DNA of 64,000 nucleotides from Bacillota bacterium. GTDB lineage: Bacteria; Bacillota; UBA4882; UBA8346. Under the pieces are notes generated by a model. It saw nothing but the letters and a program-made list of their open reading frames with translations, ran no database searches and was not told where the DNA came from. The position numbers and the translations under genes were made by a program. The stretch covers positions 1-64,000 of the forward strand of contig JAEYPR010000019.1 of assembly GCA_023410535.1 (NCBI GenBank). Reading direction: 5' to 3'. Positions 1-7,447 of the stretch are shown one piece after another. The stretch's first letter is position 1, and every line of letters begins with the position of its first letter.

Positions 1-130
1 CCCACGCGTTACTCACCCGTCCGCCGCTCGACTCTAGATTCGCAAGCTTCCTCTAAAGCTCCGCTCGACTTGCATGTATTAAGCACGCCGCCAGCGTTCG
101 TCCTGAGCCAGGATCAAACTCTCCATAAAT
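1..130 (-). rRNA. rrs: 16S ribosomal RNA, 5' end only (partial)
   Basis: Read on the minus strand, positions about 130 to 80 give the universal 16S start (AGAGTTTGATCCTGGCTCAG, then GACGAACGCTGGCGGCGTGC) followed by the V1 hairpin region and GGCGGACGGGTGAGTAACGCG. Transcription runs leftwards, so only the first ~130 bases of the gene lie in the window. The exact mature 5' end is not determined; it lies near 127-131. Two tandem promoters lie about 210-330 bases upstream. Confidence 0.97.
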
Positions 131-336
131 TATTATATCTTCCGTAGCTTACGCTCCGGTTGATTACTAATTTAAGAGCTTTTGAGTGGCTCTATTTGAC
201 TTTACTGGCCATGAGTTGTGTTTCTCATGACTTTCATGTGTTTACTACGAAATAACCCTTATCAGTCATTTCTTTTCTACTGTTCAGTTTTCAAGGTTCA
301 TTCCGTCGCCGCTTTCGTTGTCGTCAGCCGCGCGAC
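131..336 (-). other. 16S rRNA leader region
   Basis: This stretch between the proximal promoter and the 16S gene has no open reading frame with a ribosome binding site. On the minus strand it contains CTTGAAAACTGAACAG near 276-300, a sequence typical of Bacillota rrn leaders. It probably carries processing and antitermination signals, but I could not fix a boxA or RNase III site with confidence. Confidence 0.55.
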
Positions 337-342
337 TTTTAT

Positions 343-371
343 ATATTATCACATTCATTTTTCGCTGTCAA
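343..371 (-). promoter_or_regulatory. proximal sigma-A promoter of the rRNA operon
   Basis: Minus-strand -35 TTGACA (366-371) and -10 TAATAT (343-348) are separated by exactly 17 bases. The -35 is a perfect consensus and the -10 nearly so. It points at the 16S gene, so transcription would start near 336. Confidence 0.85.
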
Positions 372-435
372 GCTGGATTTTGGTGTAAATCTTGTTGTAC
401 CAACCAATATTTTTCTCGAATGTGACAACTTTTAT

Positions 436-464
436 ATATTAACACACTCTCAAAAAGAGATCAA
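436..464 (-). promoter_or_regulatory. distal sigma-A promoter of the rRNA operon
   Basis: Minus-strand -35 TTGATC (459-464) and -10 TAATAT (436-441) have a 17-base spacer. The bases around this -10 (TAATATATAAAAGT) repeat those around the proximal -10, which suggests the two promoters arose by tandem duplication. Tandem P1/P2 promoters are usual for rRNA operons. Confidence 0.7.
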
Positions 465-537
465 TAGTTAATTCCGAGTAAAAAATGGCAAATCAAACAC
501 ATTACAATCCGTCGCGCAAGCGAATTAAGAAAATCGG

Positions 538-1605
538 CTAAGTGGAGCGATATGGGCCCAAGTTATTTTCTACGTAGCGTTGACTGATCTCATTAAGAAA
601 GAGTAGTTTCTGTTGTTCGTCCGCGAAACGGCGTTGAAACTTTTCGAGATATGAGCGTAACGGCATATCCGATAAGTTAAAGAAGTATTTTTGGGCCAGT
701 CGGTACTGTTCCCAGGGGAACGCCAAATAACAACGGATCACTTCAATCTCTTCGGGGGAGATTGGGTATTGGCTTCGATAATAATCCACCACTTGTCGGA
801 ACCATTCGCGGCTCCAATGATTTGAATATCCCGATTTCGAAATCAATAACGCCAGATCGGAAACTGCCAGATTCCAACCCCATTTATTCATTCCAAGATA
901 ACGAAGGGATCCATTGGTTTGCCGGCCGAAATTGTTCCGGGAAAGTTTAGTTAGGACCAGACTATAACGCTCCGGACGATTGATTAAAGCGATATAAACA
1001 CTATCCTTTAGTTGGCGATAGGCGTTGTCCGCTTGATTCAACAACATGCGGACACGCGACAAAAACAGGCGATCAAACTCGCTAGGGCGTACTCGATACT
1101 GCGCGAGCATTTGGAAGGAATGAAAGTTCTTAATCATGGTTTGATATTGTTCCAAAAGATTTGGACCGTTATAATGGAGCTTAATCTCTTCAGCCAAAGC
1201 GGTTGGGATCCGGACCTTCTTCAGGTTACAAATTAGTGTAACAATCGACTCAATATCCTCGGAGCACTTAAAGTGGATATGATGATGCGCCGGCCATTCT
1301 GTCAAATACGCCCAGGTTCGTTGGTCCAGTTGTTTATAATCGGAACCTTGATTGATGACCGGCTTTAAAAATCCGCTAAATCCCTGATTTTGACATTCAT
1401 CCAAAAAATTCAGCCAACAACGCAAATCCTGCTCGCGCCCTCCATGCAGCCATAAGGCCCAACTCCGTTCCGACCCGGCGAGAATGAAGCAATCGGGAGT
1501 ACGACGGTCAATCCGGATGATCGGCTCCGGAAGCATTTTAAGGATCTCCGGATCGATGTTTAATTTCACAAATTGGCGAATCAACTCAATCTCTGCTAGT
1601 TTCAA
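538..1605 (-). CDS. CotS-family spore coat protein (degenerate kinase fold), second of pair
   Basis: 355 residues, the usual length of CotS/YutH-type spore-coat proteins, which have an aminoglycoside-phosphotransferase-like fold. The best start is TTG at 1605, preceded by GAGG with a 7-base gap, and it lies 4 bases after the stop of the upstream gene, so the two are translated from one message. An ATG further upstream (1659) would overlap the neighbour and has no good ribosome site. Where active kinases carry an HxDxxxxN catalytic loop this protein has LVLTKLSRNNF, so catalysis is unlikely. The C-terminal part (IRCYLAFPWEQYRLAQKYF) resembles the end of CotS proteins. Family assignment is by overall pattern and the paralogous neighbour. 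Expected role: structural or glycosylation-linked component of the spore coat, expressed late in sporulation in the mother cell. Confidence 0.6.
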   Translation of the reverse strand: MKLAEIELIRQFVKLNIDPEILKMLPEPIIRIDRRTPDCFILAGSERSWALWLHGGREQDLRCWLNFLDECQNQGFSGFLKPVINQGSDYKQLDQRTWAYLTEWPAHHHIHFKCSEDIESIVTLICNLKKVRIPTALAEEIKLHYNGPNLLEQYQTMIKNFHSFQMLAQYRVRPSEFDRLFLSRVRMLLNQADNAYRQLKDSVYIALINRPERYSLVLTKLSRNNFGRQTNGSLRYLGMNKWGWNLAVSDLALLISKSGYSNHWSREWFRQVVDYYRSQYPISPEEIEVIRCYLAFPWEQYRLAQKYFFNLSDMPLRSYLEKFQRRFADEQQKLLFLNEISQRYVENNLGPYRST

Positions 1606-1609
1606 ATGA

Positions 1610-3109
1610 TTACCTCGCTTTGATTGGTTTTGGAAAACCTGACCATTGAATCGTCTCAACCTTTGGCAATACCCCCGCGATGTACGCCGGTTCGGGGATC
1701 ATCAGCTCAGGAGCCAGTTCCAGGGCGATCTCCGACTCCGGTTCAGCGGATTTGAAGTCATCTTTGGGTATCTCTTCGTTCGCCTCAATCTGCTCATTCG
1801 GGAGCGCGGGCGGTTCTTCTCTGATCACCATTTCATTGGGTTCCAAATCGCCCCCGTCGATCCCGGCTTCGAGAATATTCCCATCCCGTCCGCCCAAAAT
1901 CCGATCTTCGGTAGGGTTGGTCAATCGCTCAATCACCTCGGACGGCAATTTCTGATCGTAACTCACTTGAATCAACGAATCATCCCAACCGATAAAATCG
2001 CCCCAGGACTCCACCGGTGACAAAACCATTGAAAACTTGCCTTGATCCCCTTTGGCCTCAGCGAGGTTTTTCCCCCAGATGTACCCCTTTTGCGATCCAA
2101 GCTCTTTCCGGAGTTTAATGAGGCAGCGTTCTTGCCGGACGATCTCCTTGGTAACATCCTTAATATCTTTATTGTCTTTTCGCTCGCAATCTACGGCGTT
2201 TGACAAGAGTTGCAAGGTCTTCGTGGGGTACTTCAATAAGGAAATTAAGGCCTCGTACTCCTCCGGCCAAAAGGGCTGGAGTTTTCCATATTCATGAAGC
2301 AAAAATATGATCCAGTCGCACTCCCAGACGCCAACGTCGGTGATGAGCGTTGCCAAATCCATAATCCGCGGTTGAAACGATAAATGCTCCCAATTAACCA
2401 GATAATAATCATTGCCAAACCAGACTAAATGTTTCGCCAGCAAATTGCCGTGGCCTAACGTTCCCGATTGACAATGATGATCGTGAATCGATTGCATCCC
2501 GCAGTTCCGCCAGGTCGTTGAACAATCCTCAATCGCGTTCAAGGCGTTTTTGCGTAATTCGCTAAATTCCTTCCGGTCCTTTTCATGAAACTCATCTTCC
2601 GCAACTTGCAGCAACCGTTCCCGGTCCGACCCCCACTTCAACTCCAGGGCGCTCCAATGATCCCTGGCGACCGGAATCCCTTTGCTCTCACGGTAATCGC
2701 GCCCGGCCCGGTATAGATCCGCGAGGATCTCGGCGACCCGGGTAATCGCCGCCGGGTCGTCGGTCCGAAAATACTCACTACCGAACAGCCACGGCTGAAT
2801 CAGATAACAAGACGAATTCTCCTCCCAAATGATTGTCTTTTGCCATGAAAACGCCCAATTTTGAAATGAGCGTTCCTCAAGATACTCTAGGATGGTACGG
2901 AGCCAGTTCAACTCCTCTCTGTTATATTGGGTCAACCCCAAGCGGTACCAGCCATCAACAGTCGCGACATAAAAGGCATCCGCTTCCCGGATGAATTTAC
3001 GGGGTTTAAATCCTAAGCGTTGAAATAACGGTCCCCATTTCAAATAGTCCGATTTTACCTGTTGAAAATCGGCCGAATCGCGTTCCAATTTTGTTTTGGG
3101 ATGTTTCAT
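1610..3109 (-). CDS. CotS-family spore coat protein with acidic C-terminal extension
   Basis: 499 residues. Residues ~1-340 look like the CotS/aminoglycoside-phosphotransferase-like fold: a C-lobe segment LGHGNLLAKHLVW is followed by YLVNWEHLS and IMDLATLI, in the places of the kinase catalytic loop, metal-binding loop and following helix. HGN keeps part of the loop, but the metal Asp seems replaced (NWE), so activity is doubtful. From ~residue 400 the protein becomes rich in Glu and Pro (VIREEPPALPNEQ) and ends in a short basic tail; CotS relatives of ~350 residues lack this. The start is ATG at 3109 with GGGAGG 8 bases upstream. A possible mother-cell sigma -10 (GATAGGGTA, 3136-3144) lies upstream, but its -35 is unclear. 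It forms a tight two-gene operon with the next CotS-like gene. Confidence 0.6.
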   Translation of the reverse strand: MKHPKTKLERDSADFQQVKSDYLKWGPLFQRLGFKPRKFIREADAFYVATVDGWYRLGLTQYNREELNWLRTILEYLEERSFQNWAFSWQKTIIWEENSSCYLIQPWLFGSEYFRTDDPAAITRVAEILADLYRAGRDYRESKGIPVARDHWSALELKWGSDRERLLQVAEDEFHEKDRKEFSELRKNALNAIEDCSTTWRNCGMQSIHDHHCQSGTLGHGNLLAKHLVWFGNDYYLVNWEHLSFQPRIMDLATLITDVGVWECDWIIFLLHEYGKLQPFWPEEYEALISLLKYPTKTLQLLSNAVDCERKDNKDIKDVTKEIVRQERCLIKLRKELGSQKGYIWGKNLAEAKGDQGKFSMVLSPVESWGDFIGWDDSLIQVSYDQKLPSEVIERLTNPTEDRILGGRDGNILEAGIDGGDLEPNEMVIREEPPALPNEQIEANEEIPKDDFKSAEPESEIALELAPELMIPEPAYIAGVLPKVETIQWSGFPKPIKAR

Positions 3110-3468
3110 GATGCACACCTCCCGGATTTCTTGAATACCCTATCAGTCGTTGTTTCACTTGAATCTTTCCTTGAGAGCACCTTCTCACAGCGAGCCTCAT
3201 AAACTATCCTATGCTTAAGTCCGGTTATTTAGAAAAAATAGCTCCGAAGGAAAGCCGCCCAACCCGATTAAAAAACAGCTTATATCGGTCATACTCAATA
3301 TTTCGACCCGTCTTGACTGCAACAGATTTTCCTTGATTTATAAGTTGACTGCCAATGGCTATGTACTATTGGATGTCGCACAAATATCGGTATTTCAATT
3401 GCGACAAGTAGTTCAACATGATATTCGGCCATTCGGGAGAAATTGTTATTGTCCAAGGAGGAACCAAT
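3110..3468. other. divergent intergenic region between coat genes and sugar-kinase genes
   Basis: About 360 bases without a convincing gene. The plus strand holds a possible promoter TTGACT (3313-3318) with a weak TTTATA about 18 bases on, for the kinase operon. The minus strand holds the possible sporulation-type element at 3136-3144. An ATG at 3418 is in frame with the kinase but has no ribosome site, so I treat the stretch 3418-3468 as leader. Confidence 0.4.
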
Positions 3469-4479
3469 TTGGAGATCCGTAGTAGAGCTCCGCTCCGCAT
3501 CAGTTTTGCCGGTGGCGGAACTGATATCGAACCGTATCTTTCCGAAAGGGGTGGCGTTGTCCTCAGCACCACCATCAACCGCTATAGTTTTGGAACCTTA
3601 ATGCCCCGCACCGATCAGGAAATTCAGATTGAATCGCTGGATGTCGAGTTGTTTACTAAATTCTTAGCCTCGCAGAAACTTGATTTCAATGGCCAATTGG
3701 ACCTTGTCAAAGCGGTATTGCGAAAATTTGAAGGGTGGAAACAGGGGTTCTCGCTGTTTTTACATAGCGACGCCCCGCCCGGCAGCGGTTTGGGATCCTC
3801 CTCGACCATGGTGGTTACGTTGTTAGGATTATTCCGGCAATGGCTCAACTTGCCCTGGAGTAATTACGACCTGGCGGAGTTGGCCTACGAAATCGAACGG
3901 ATCGACTTGGGAGTTCGCGGGGGCAAGCAGGATCAATACGCCGCCACCTTCGGCGGTTTCAACTTTATCGAATTTTACCACGACAGCACCATCGTCAATC
4001 CGTTGCGGATATCCTCAATCATCATTAACGAGCTTGAATATCACCTGCTCTTGTGTTACACCGGCAAAACGCGTTTATCGACCAACATCATCGCCAGCCA
4101 AGTCGAGGGTTATCTGCGAAAGCGGGAAAGCTCCATGCATGCGTTGGATGAACTAAAAGAGATCACCATTGCCATGAAGAACGCCCTATTAAAAGGCCGC
4201 CTCAATCAATTCGGTGATCTGCTCCATCAGGGCTGGGTCCAGAAAAAACAGTTGGCCGGGGCCATCTCCAATGAGAAGATTGATACGCTTTACCACATCG
4301 CCCGCAAAAAAGGAGCTTTGGGGGGCAAAATTCTCGGGGCCGGCGGCGGTGGGTATTTGCTGCTGTTTTGCCCGTACAATAAAAAGCACCTCATTGCGGC
4401 GGAGCTGGAAAAATTGGGAACCCAAATCACTCCCTTCAGTTTTGAAAACCAGGGCTTAACCACTTGGAAAGTCCAATAG
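3469..4479 (+). CDS. GHMP-family sugar kinase (D-glycero-D-manno-heptose 7-phosphate kinase-like)
   Basis: 336 residues. It carries the three GHMP motifs: an N-terminal RAPLRISFAGGGTD, the ATP-binding loop PPGSGLGSSST near residue 105, and the C-terminal GAGGGGYLLLF. The N-terminal RISFAGGGTD and the RIDLGVRGGKQDQYAATFGG segment are typical of the HddA branch, which phosphorylates D-glycero-D-manno-heptose 7-phosphate for GDP-heptose synthesis; fucokinase-like and other sugar kinases share these motifs. The start is TTG at 3469, placed 7 bases after AAGGAGG; the ATG at 3418 has no such site. The next gene is a GT4 glycosyltransferase just downstream on the same strand. Together they suggest synthesis and transfer of an unusual sugar to a surface or spore polysaccharide. 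No other heptose-pathway gene is in the window, so the exact substrate is open. Confidence 0.8.
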   Translation: MEIRSRAPLRISFAGGGTDIEPYLSERGGVVLSTTINRYSFGTLMPRTDQEIQIESLDVELFTKFLASQKLDFNGQLDLVKAVLRKFEGWKQGFSLFLHSDAPPGSGLGSSSTMVVTLLGLFRQWLNLPWSNYDLAELAYEIERIDLGVRGGKQDQYAATFGGFNFIEFYHDSTIVNPLRISSIIINELEYHLLLCYTGKTRLSTNIIASQVEGYLRKRESSMHALDELKEITIAMKNALLKGRLNQFGDLLHQGWVQKKQLAGAISNEKIDTLYHIARKKGALGGKILGAGGGGYLLLFCPYNKKHLIAAELEKLGTQITPFSFENQGLTTWKVQ

Positions 4480-4567
4480 TATGATTGCGTTTCAAAAGCT
4501 AACCGGCAAACGTTTGCTTGCCGGCATGAAGGCAAAATTTCGGAAGCTTTGCAAAAAGGAGAAGCCG

Positions 4568-5707
4568 ATGAAGATTGCGATGGAAGCCCGACCGATCAAA
4601 TGGTCCTATGGGACGGGGATCGGCAATTATACCCATAGTCTAATCGCCAAACTCAACGAGCTGGACCGCGCCAATGATTATACTTTCTTATGGGCGGAAG
4701 ACGAACCCGGCGACATGATTCCGTTTACCCGGCCTTACAGTTATTACTCCCTGCCCCGCGAGGACCAGCGCGAAGAGGAGGAGATCCCGCTTTGGCTGGG
4801 CCAGGAAGCGGCGGATGTTTTTCATCTCACTCAAAACGGGTTCAGAACGCCCCGTCCGGGATCGTATAAAATTGTCGTCACCATTCATGACCTGATCCCC
4901 TACTTTTATCCGGAGATGGTCCGGCCCAGTTTTTTGAAGCGTTTCACTGCGGAGATGCCGTTGATTGTCAACCGGGCCGATCAGATCATTACCGTCTCCG
5001 AAGCTTCGAAAGTTGATTTGGTAAAGGTTTTTAAGCTCTCGCCCGAGAAAATTTCGGTGATTCCATCCGGTCCTTCCCCAGCCTTTCATCCTTATCCCCG
5101 TGCCGCAATCACTCAATGGTTAAAGGAACGGTATGGCCTCAAGCAGCCTTATCTCTTATACGTAGGCGGTTTGAATCCACGTAAAAATGTTTTGGAGTTG
5201 CTTTACGCTTACGCCAAAATCCTGCGTGACTTACCGAACCAGCAAAAGCTGGTGATCTTGGGCGGCGCTTGCCGGCATTTGGAGAAGTTAAAACTTTTGG
5301 CCGAAGCCTTGGATATTTCGGAAGATGTCGTTTTCCCCGGTTTTGTGCGAACCGAAGAACTTCCATTCTTTTATAACGGCGCCGATCTGTTTGTTTACCC
5401 TTCGTTATATGAGGGATTTGGTCTCCCGCCGATTGAAGCCATGGCGTGCGGCACGCCGGTGATCACCTCCAATGTCTCGTCATTGCCGGAAGTTGTCGGC
5501 CCGGCGGCGGTCACCGTCGACCCCCACGACACGCTTCAACTGGCCCAGGCGATCTATGATGTGCTTGAAAATCCGGTTTTACGGACCGAACTGATCCGGC
5601 AGGGTTTGGAGCGCGCCAAAATCTATAATTGGGACTCGATCGCCCGCCAGGTTTTACATGTTTATGAGCAAGTCGTCAACCCGGCTATGGCCGCCGCCAA
5701 TCGTTAA
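4568..5707 (+). CDS. GT4-family glycosyltransferase
   Basis: 379 residues with the GT-B fold of family 4 retaining glycosyltransferases. Visible hallmarks are the N-terminal GTGIGNYTHSL loop, a mid-protein VTIHDLIPYFYPE, the nucleotide-sugar-binding start YLLYVGGLNPRKN near residue 200, and the C-terminal E-x7-E region in SLYEGFGLPPIEAMACGTPV. It most resembles mannosyl- or rhamnosyltransferases of cell-surface glycans. The start at 4568 follows AAGGAGAAGCCG; an in-frame ATG at 4481, touching the stop of the sugar kinase, would add 29 basic residues and has a poor ribosome site. It is co-oriented with the kinase and followed by a terminator hairpin at 5965. No membrane segment is seen, so it acts at the cytoplasmic face. 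Confidence 0.88.
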   Translation: MKIAMEARPIKWSYGTGIGNYTHSLIAKLNELDRANDYTFLWAEDEPGDMIPFTRPYSYYSLPREDQREEEEIPLWLGQEAADVFHLTQNGFRTPRPGSYKIVVTIHDLIPYFYPEMVRPSFLKRFTAEMPLIVNRADQIITVSEASKVDLVKVFKLSPEKISVIPSGPSPAFHPYPRAAITQWLKERYGLKQPYLLYVGGLNPRKNVLELLYAYAKILRDLPNQQKLVILGGACRHLEKLKLLAEALDISEDVVFPGFVRTEELPFFYNGADLFVYPSLYEGFGLPPIEAMACGTPVITSNVSSLPEVVGPAAVTVDPHDTLQLAQAIYDVLENPVLRTELIRQGLERAKIYNWDSIARQVLHVYEQVVNPAMAAANR

Positions 5708-5964
5708 AGGTAGAAGCCGGTGTATGACAAGTTGAAGGAACCGATCTTTGGAAAGGTCATCCCTTCCAAATACATAATACATAAGTTTTACACTTGGTAA
5801 TTGATTCTTTTACGTAAAAATCATCATTATATTGAAGTCCAACTATGGAATGACGACTATTGTAGAGTGTAAATAATCCATCAGGATTACGAAATGATGA
5901 TAGCCCCTTACTGTGTATTCTTAAAAAGTTTCATGAAAATCGATCTCTCCTGTATGAGATAACA

Positions 5965-5990
5965 AAAACCCTTGATTTCTCAAGGGTTTT
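5965..5990. terminator. hairpin terminator, probably bidirectional
   Basis: AAAACCCTTGA (5965-5975) pairs with TCAAGGGTTTT (5980-5990) around a 4-base loop. The flanking A and T runs let it serve the plus-strand glycosyltransferase and also the minus-strand GT2 gene. The 250 bases before it (5708-5964) show nothing I recognise. Confidence 0.7.
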
Positions 5991-6005
5991 ACAGTTTTAA
6001 TTTGA

Positions 6006-6050
6006 TGGACCTGAGAGGAATCGAATCCCTGACCTCTTAAATGCCATCGA
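6006..6050 (-). pseudogene. tRNA-Ala(GGC)-like 3' fragment
   Basis: On the minus strand the bases run from an anticodon-loop-like ATGGCAT through AAGAGGTC, a TTCGATT T-loop and end in TCAGGTCCA, the layout of the 3' half of tRNA-Ala(GGC). No D-arm or 5' acceptor strand lies upstream, and the T-stem has mismatches. It is therefore a remnant rather than a working tRNA. Such 3' fragments are often left where a mobile element once integrated. Confidence 0.5.
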
Positions 6051-6107
6051 TAGGTCTTTTGGATTCCTTAATGATTTCAACCTCAGGTTCAGGCAAAAAA
6101 CCATGGG

Positions 6108-6869
6108 TCAAGGGCTAAAGGTAGTGTTAAAAAAAGGTTGCACTGCGATGGGTTGATGCTCAGGGCCGATCAGACCCATGCGGTACCATTTCTCCGCCAA
6201 AGCACGTTGGACCGCCTCGGAGCGAGAACGACTGCGTACCGGGGGATAGGTTGTGTTGGCCGATTTATTTCCATGGTGAATGTAACGGTCCGAGTAGACC
6301 CAGTAGTTTTGATAACCGGCACCAATTGCCCGGACACAATAGTCGTCATCCTCATGCCAGTATAAGCCGCAGATCTCCGCGTCATAGCCTCCTACCTTCC
6401 TAACCAACTCCCCGGTAGCCAGCATCAAACAACCCATTAGAATATCACAAGGTTTAGGGCTGCGCCCTTTGACCCGTTTGGTCTCGCGGTGATCAGGGTA
6501 GACATATATGTTATGGGCGTCCGGCCCCACGATGCCAGCTTGGGGATAATGACGAAAGACATCTAAAAATGGGCCGATCCAGTCCGACTTAAACTCGATG
6601 TCGCTATCGACGAAAAGGACAAAATCCGTTGGGGTGAAGCTATTCAGGAGATAATTTCGCCCGGCCGGGGCTCCTAGGTTCTTGGCTACCGATAATTTCT
6701 GGATGTCGGCCCCTTCCAAGGTCTCCAGCCAGGCTGCGGTCTCATCGGTGGAACCATTATTTAAGAGATGAATTTGGTAGGGGATCCCGCTCAAAGTCTT
6801 GCGGATACTGGCGACGCACTTTTGACTGTATTTAACGGAATTATAGAGTGGGATGACGATGTCGATCAT
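6108..6869 (-). CDS. GT2-family glycosyltransferase
   Basis: 253 residues with a GT-A fold, family 2. The N-terminus MIDIVIPLYNS is the nucleotide-binding strand; LLNNGSTDET, RNYLL and FVDSDIEF (the DxD metal motif) follow in the standard order. The WHEDDDYCVRA segment carries the acidic base seen in SpsA-like and rhamnosyl-transferase-like enzymes. There is no membrane segment, so it is a soluble single-domain transferase. The start follows AAAGGAG at 6 bases. It is transcribed towards the GT4 pair from the opposite side and the two sets may share a glycan. The acceptor cannot be told from the sequence. Confidence 0.85.
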   Translation of the reverse strand: MIDIVIPLYNSVKYSQKCVASIRKTLSGIPYQIHLLNNGSTDETAAWLETLEGADIQKLSVAKNLGAPAGRNYLLNSFTPTDFVLFVDSDIEFKSDWIGPFLDVFRHYPQAGIVGPDAHNIYVYPDHRETKRVKGRSPKPCDILMGCLMLATGELVRKVGGYDAEICGLYWHEDDDYCVRAIGAGYQNYWVYSDRYIHHGNKSANTTYPPVRSRSRSEAVQRALAEKWYRMGLIGPEHQPIAVQPFFNTTFSP

Positions 6870-7034
6870 ATAATCTCCTTTATCTTTGAACCATCATAAT
6901 ATGAATATGTAAAAGTCAGCCGCTTGGTGAGCGGTTAATTGTTCAAGGATGTCAGATTATTTGAATAAAAGTGGAAAACGGTAATTTTCACATAAGTTCT
7001 ATCCAACCAGTATCCAACAAATCCTACACCCTAC

Positions 7035-7315
7035 CTATCCACAGCCAAATCCATAACCCCATCTAACGACCCCGTTTATCCACAGAAATAGATGACTTAT
7101 TCACAAATCCAGCTTACTTATCCACATATCCAGCTTGCGGAACGACTCCGCCAGCTCACTTATTCACATATCCAGCTTGCTGAGCGACTCATCCAGCTTA
7201 CTTATTCACATATCAAGCTTACTTATCCACAAATCCAGCTTGCCGAACGACTCCGCCAGCTCACTTATTCACAAATCCAGCTTGCGGAACGACTCATCCA
7301 GCTTACTTATCCGCA
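7035..7315 (+). repeat. array of DnaA-box nonamers in 21-bp register (array 1)
   Basis: Seven perfect TTATNCACA nonamers start at 7076, 7097, 7118, 7160, 7202, 7223 and 7265. Two one-mismatch copies lie at 7035 (CTATCCACA) and 7307 (TTATCCGCA). All starts from 7076 on differ by exactly 21 or 42 bases. Each box is followed by an ATCCAGCTT-like tail. The 42-base steps contain a spacer with a small inverted repeat, such as GCGGA-acgac-TCCGC at 7137-7151. TTATNCACA is the consensus DnaA binding site. The 21-bp phase would place every bound protein on the same helical face. The array fills most of the gap 6870-7447 between a GT2 gene and an antiporter. It may titrate or reload DnaA, as datA, DARS or the Bacillus DnaA-box clusters do, or it may be a dispersed repeat family. 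Confidence 0.85.
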
Positions 7316-7322
7316 AAACAGA

Positions 7323-7355
7323 TAAAAGAAAAGAGAGCCCCTATTTTGAGCTCTC
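7323..7355 (-). terminator. rho-independent terminator of the antiporter transcript
   Basis: GAGAGC (7333-7338) pairs with GCTCTC (7350-7355). Read on the minus strand the hairpin is followed by TTTTCTTTTA. It lies about 90 bases after the antiporter stop. Confidence 0.65.
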
Positions 7356-7447
7356 AAAAAAGTAAACCGCATCTTGAGTCGATTTTCCCCGTTTGCGTTT
7401 TCGCTGATGAAAACCCAGCGATTCAACTCGTCTCCCCGCTCCTCCGA

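Noticed and set aside
6006..6050. Functional tRNA gene
   Set aside because: No 5' acceptor strand or D-arm, and a mismatched T-stem.
7035..7315. CRISPR array
   Set aside because: The spacers are not unique; they repeat the same few sequences, and steps mix 21 and 42 bases. No cas gene is present.
7092..7325. Open frames over array 1 with a repeating heptapeptide
   Set aside because: The 21-base period is a multiple of three, so frames stay open by default. No ribosome site, and the DNA nonamer rather than the peptide is what is conserved.
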